A stretch of DNA of 5,784 bases, taken from positions 1-5,784 of the forward strand of contig JAGATI010000049.1 of assembly GCA_017621295.1 (NCBI GenBank). Reading direction: 5' to 3'. This document shows positions 5,465 to 5,784 of the stretch, in pieces. Under the pieces are notes generated by a model. It worked only from the letters and a program-made list of their open reading frames with translations. It made no database searches and had not been told where the DNA came from. The translations under genes were made by a program, and so were the position numbers. Numbering within the stretch: the stretch's first letter is position 1; the number at the start of each line of letters is the position of its first letter. This DNA comes from Clostridia bacterium (lineage in GTDB: Bacteria; Bacillota_A; Clostridia; TANB77; CAG-508).

Positions 5465-5643
5465 AATGTCTTAAGTTTACGTTTTACTATGCAAGATATA
5501 GGAGATCCAGAATCATCTATATATACAACATCCCAACCTTCAAGTCCCTTCACTTTAAGTTTGTCAACTAACCGCATCATACTTGGTGCAGTTATTGTAT
5601 CATACTGAATTTTGTCATAATACTGATATTCTACATTTTCCAT
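5461..5643 (-). CDS. DUF4177-like small protein, copy 2
   Basis: A 60-residue protein with the full DUF4177-like pattern: strand YQYYDKIQYDTI (6-17), a helix to L29, then G33-L-E35-G36-W37, strand DVVYI (38-42), a DDSGSP turn, and a final strand CIVKRKL (51-57) with the Lys-Arg ending common in this family. It is a better family match than its neighbour at 4791-5012. The function of DUF4177 proteins is not established. It is the first gene of the rightmost minus-strand unit, and its TGA stop overlaps the ATG of helical protein C. Its leader is only A and T, with no Shine-Dalgarno. Confidence 0.65.
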   Translation of the reverse strand: MENVEYQYYDKIQYDTITAPSMMRLVDKLKVKGLEGWDVVYIDDSGSPISCIVKRKLKTL

Positions 5644-5701
5644 ATATATAATATATTAATAGTTATTTGCTATATAAATTTCATCATAATGTTTTCGTGA
5701 C

Positions 5702-5775
5702 TTCTAAGACATTTTAAATATCCCAAAACCATAGGATGATAAATTATATTACTTTAATATGAAAGTGTCTTAGAA
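5702..5775. repeat. Long inverted repeat enclosing two small hairpins
   Basis: TTCTAAGACA (5702-5711) is the exact reverse complement of 5766-5775. Pairing extends through one T-G wobble and three more A-T pairs, giving about 14 pairs on the plus strand. Inside are a small hairpin with ATCC/GGAT arms (5720-5737) and a 6-bp hairpin with ATATTA/TAATAT arms and a CTT loop (5746-5760). Together they could form a three-way junction. The wobble pairs favour a plus-strand RNA, though no plus-strand gene is seen here. It could equally be a DNA site or a regulatory leader. Confidence 0.5.
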
Positions 5776-5776
5776 A

Positions 5777-5784
5777 GGGCGAGA
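5777..5784. repeat. Direct repeat at window ends, right copy
   Basis: The last eight bases are the same as the first eight. The repeat directly follows the right arm of the inverted repeat at 5702-5775, so it may belong to that element. Confidence 0.45.

Larger units (their letters stand above)
5644..5784. other. Non-coding right edge
   Basis: No reading frame of useful length occurs on either strand. It should contain the promoter of the rightmost minus-strand unit, but I find no convincing match to TTTG ... TAnnTTTG. It contains the inverted repeat at 5702-5775 and ends with the eight bases that also open the window. Confidence 0.6.

Noticed and set aside
5402..5608. 68-codon plus-strand frame opposite helical protein C and the DUF4177-like gene
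   Set aside because: It is antisense to two coupled genes and its sequence shows no family likeness.
5702..5775. tRNA gene at the right edge
   Set aside because: The outer stem of 10-14 pairs is too long for an acceptor stem, and there is no T-loop GTTCRA or plausible anticodon arm.
1..5784. Complete small circular phage or plasmid
   Set aside because: The ends share only eight bases, and no replication, capsid or packaging gene is present; a fragment of a larger genome is more likely.
1..5784. CRISPR array or insertion sequence
   Set aside because: There are no regularly spaced direct repeats, no transposase-like protein and no paired terminal inverted repeats.

Overview
This window looks like a fragment of a large tailed-phage genome (or a phage-derived element), probably from a phage of the Bacteroidetes. 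The DNA is very AT-rich (roughly 30% GC by eye). Twelve genes are packed tightly, with gaps no larger than about 140 bp. The proteins are small and rich in Asn, Lys, Ile and Tyr. Start codons lack Shine-Dalgarno sequences and instead follow A/T-rich leaders such as AAAGATT-ATG. One intergenic region carries a match to the Bacteroidetes promoter pattern (TTTG-like box, about 20 bp, TAnnTTTG). No capsid, portal, terminase or replication gene is present, so this is not a complete virus. The host assignment is inference.

Layout, left to right. (1) 35-403, minus: a DUF4406 / nucleoside deoxyribosyltransferase-like protein, divergent from the next genes. (2) 488-2063, plus: a structural and lysis pair, namely a tail-fibre-like protein with phage-fibre ATKxxV repeats followed by a small CHAP/NlpC-type cell-wall hydrolase. 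A perfect bidirectional hairpin terminator at 2069-2098 ends this unit. (3) 2082-3690, minus: a four-gene unit of a 78-aa protein, a 60-aa protein, an Rnl2-type RNA ligase with all its nucleotidyltransferase motifs, and a 72-aa protein whose last codons lie inside that terminator. A Bacteroidetes-type promoter sits at 3731-3762. (4) 3782-4688, minus: two overlapping genes for helical, charged proteins. (5) 4791-5643, minus: a DUF4177-like protein, a third helical protein and a second DUF4177-like protein, joined by two ATGA stop/start overlaps and ended by a hairpin terminator at 4770-4800.

The least explained part is 3782-5643. The three helical proteins look like diverged paralogues, and two DUF4177-like small proteins are interleaved with them. 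This resembles a locally expanded phage accessory module of unknown function. The rightmost 140 bp are non-coding and hold a long inverted repeat enclosing two smaller hairpins. The first and last eight bases of the window are identical (gggcgaga).

The plus-strand genes serve particle structure and lysis. The minus-strand genes look like accessory or host-takeover functions: RNA repair, a nucleotide-related enzyme, and small unknown proteins. That division is inferred from gene identity and layout only.
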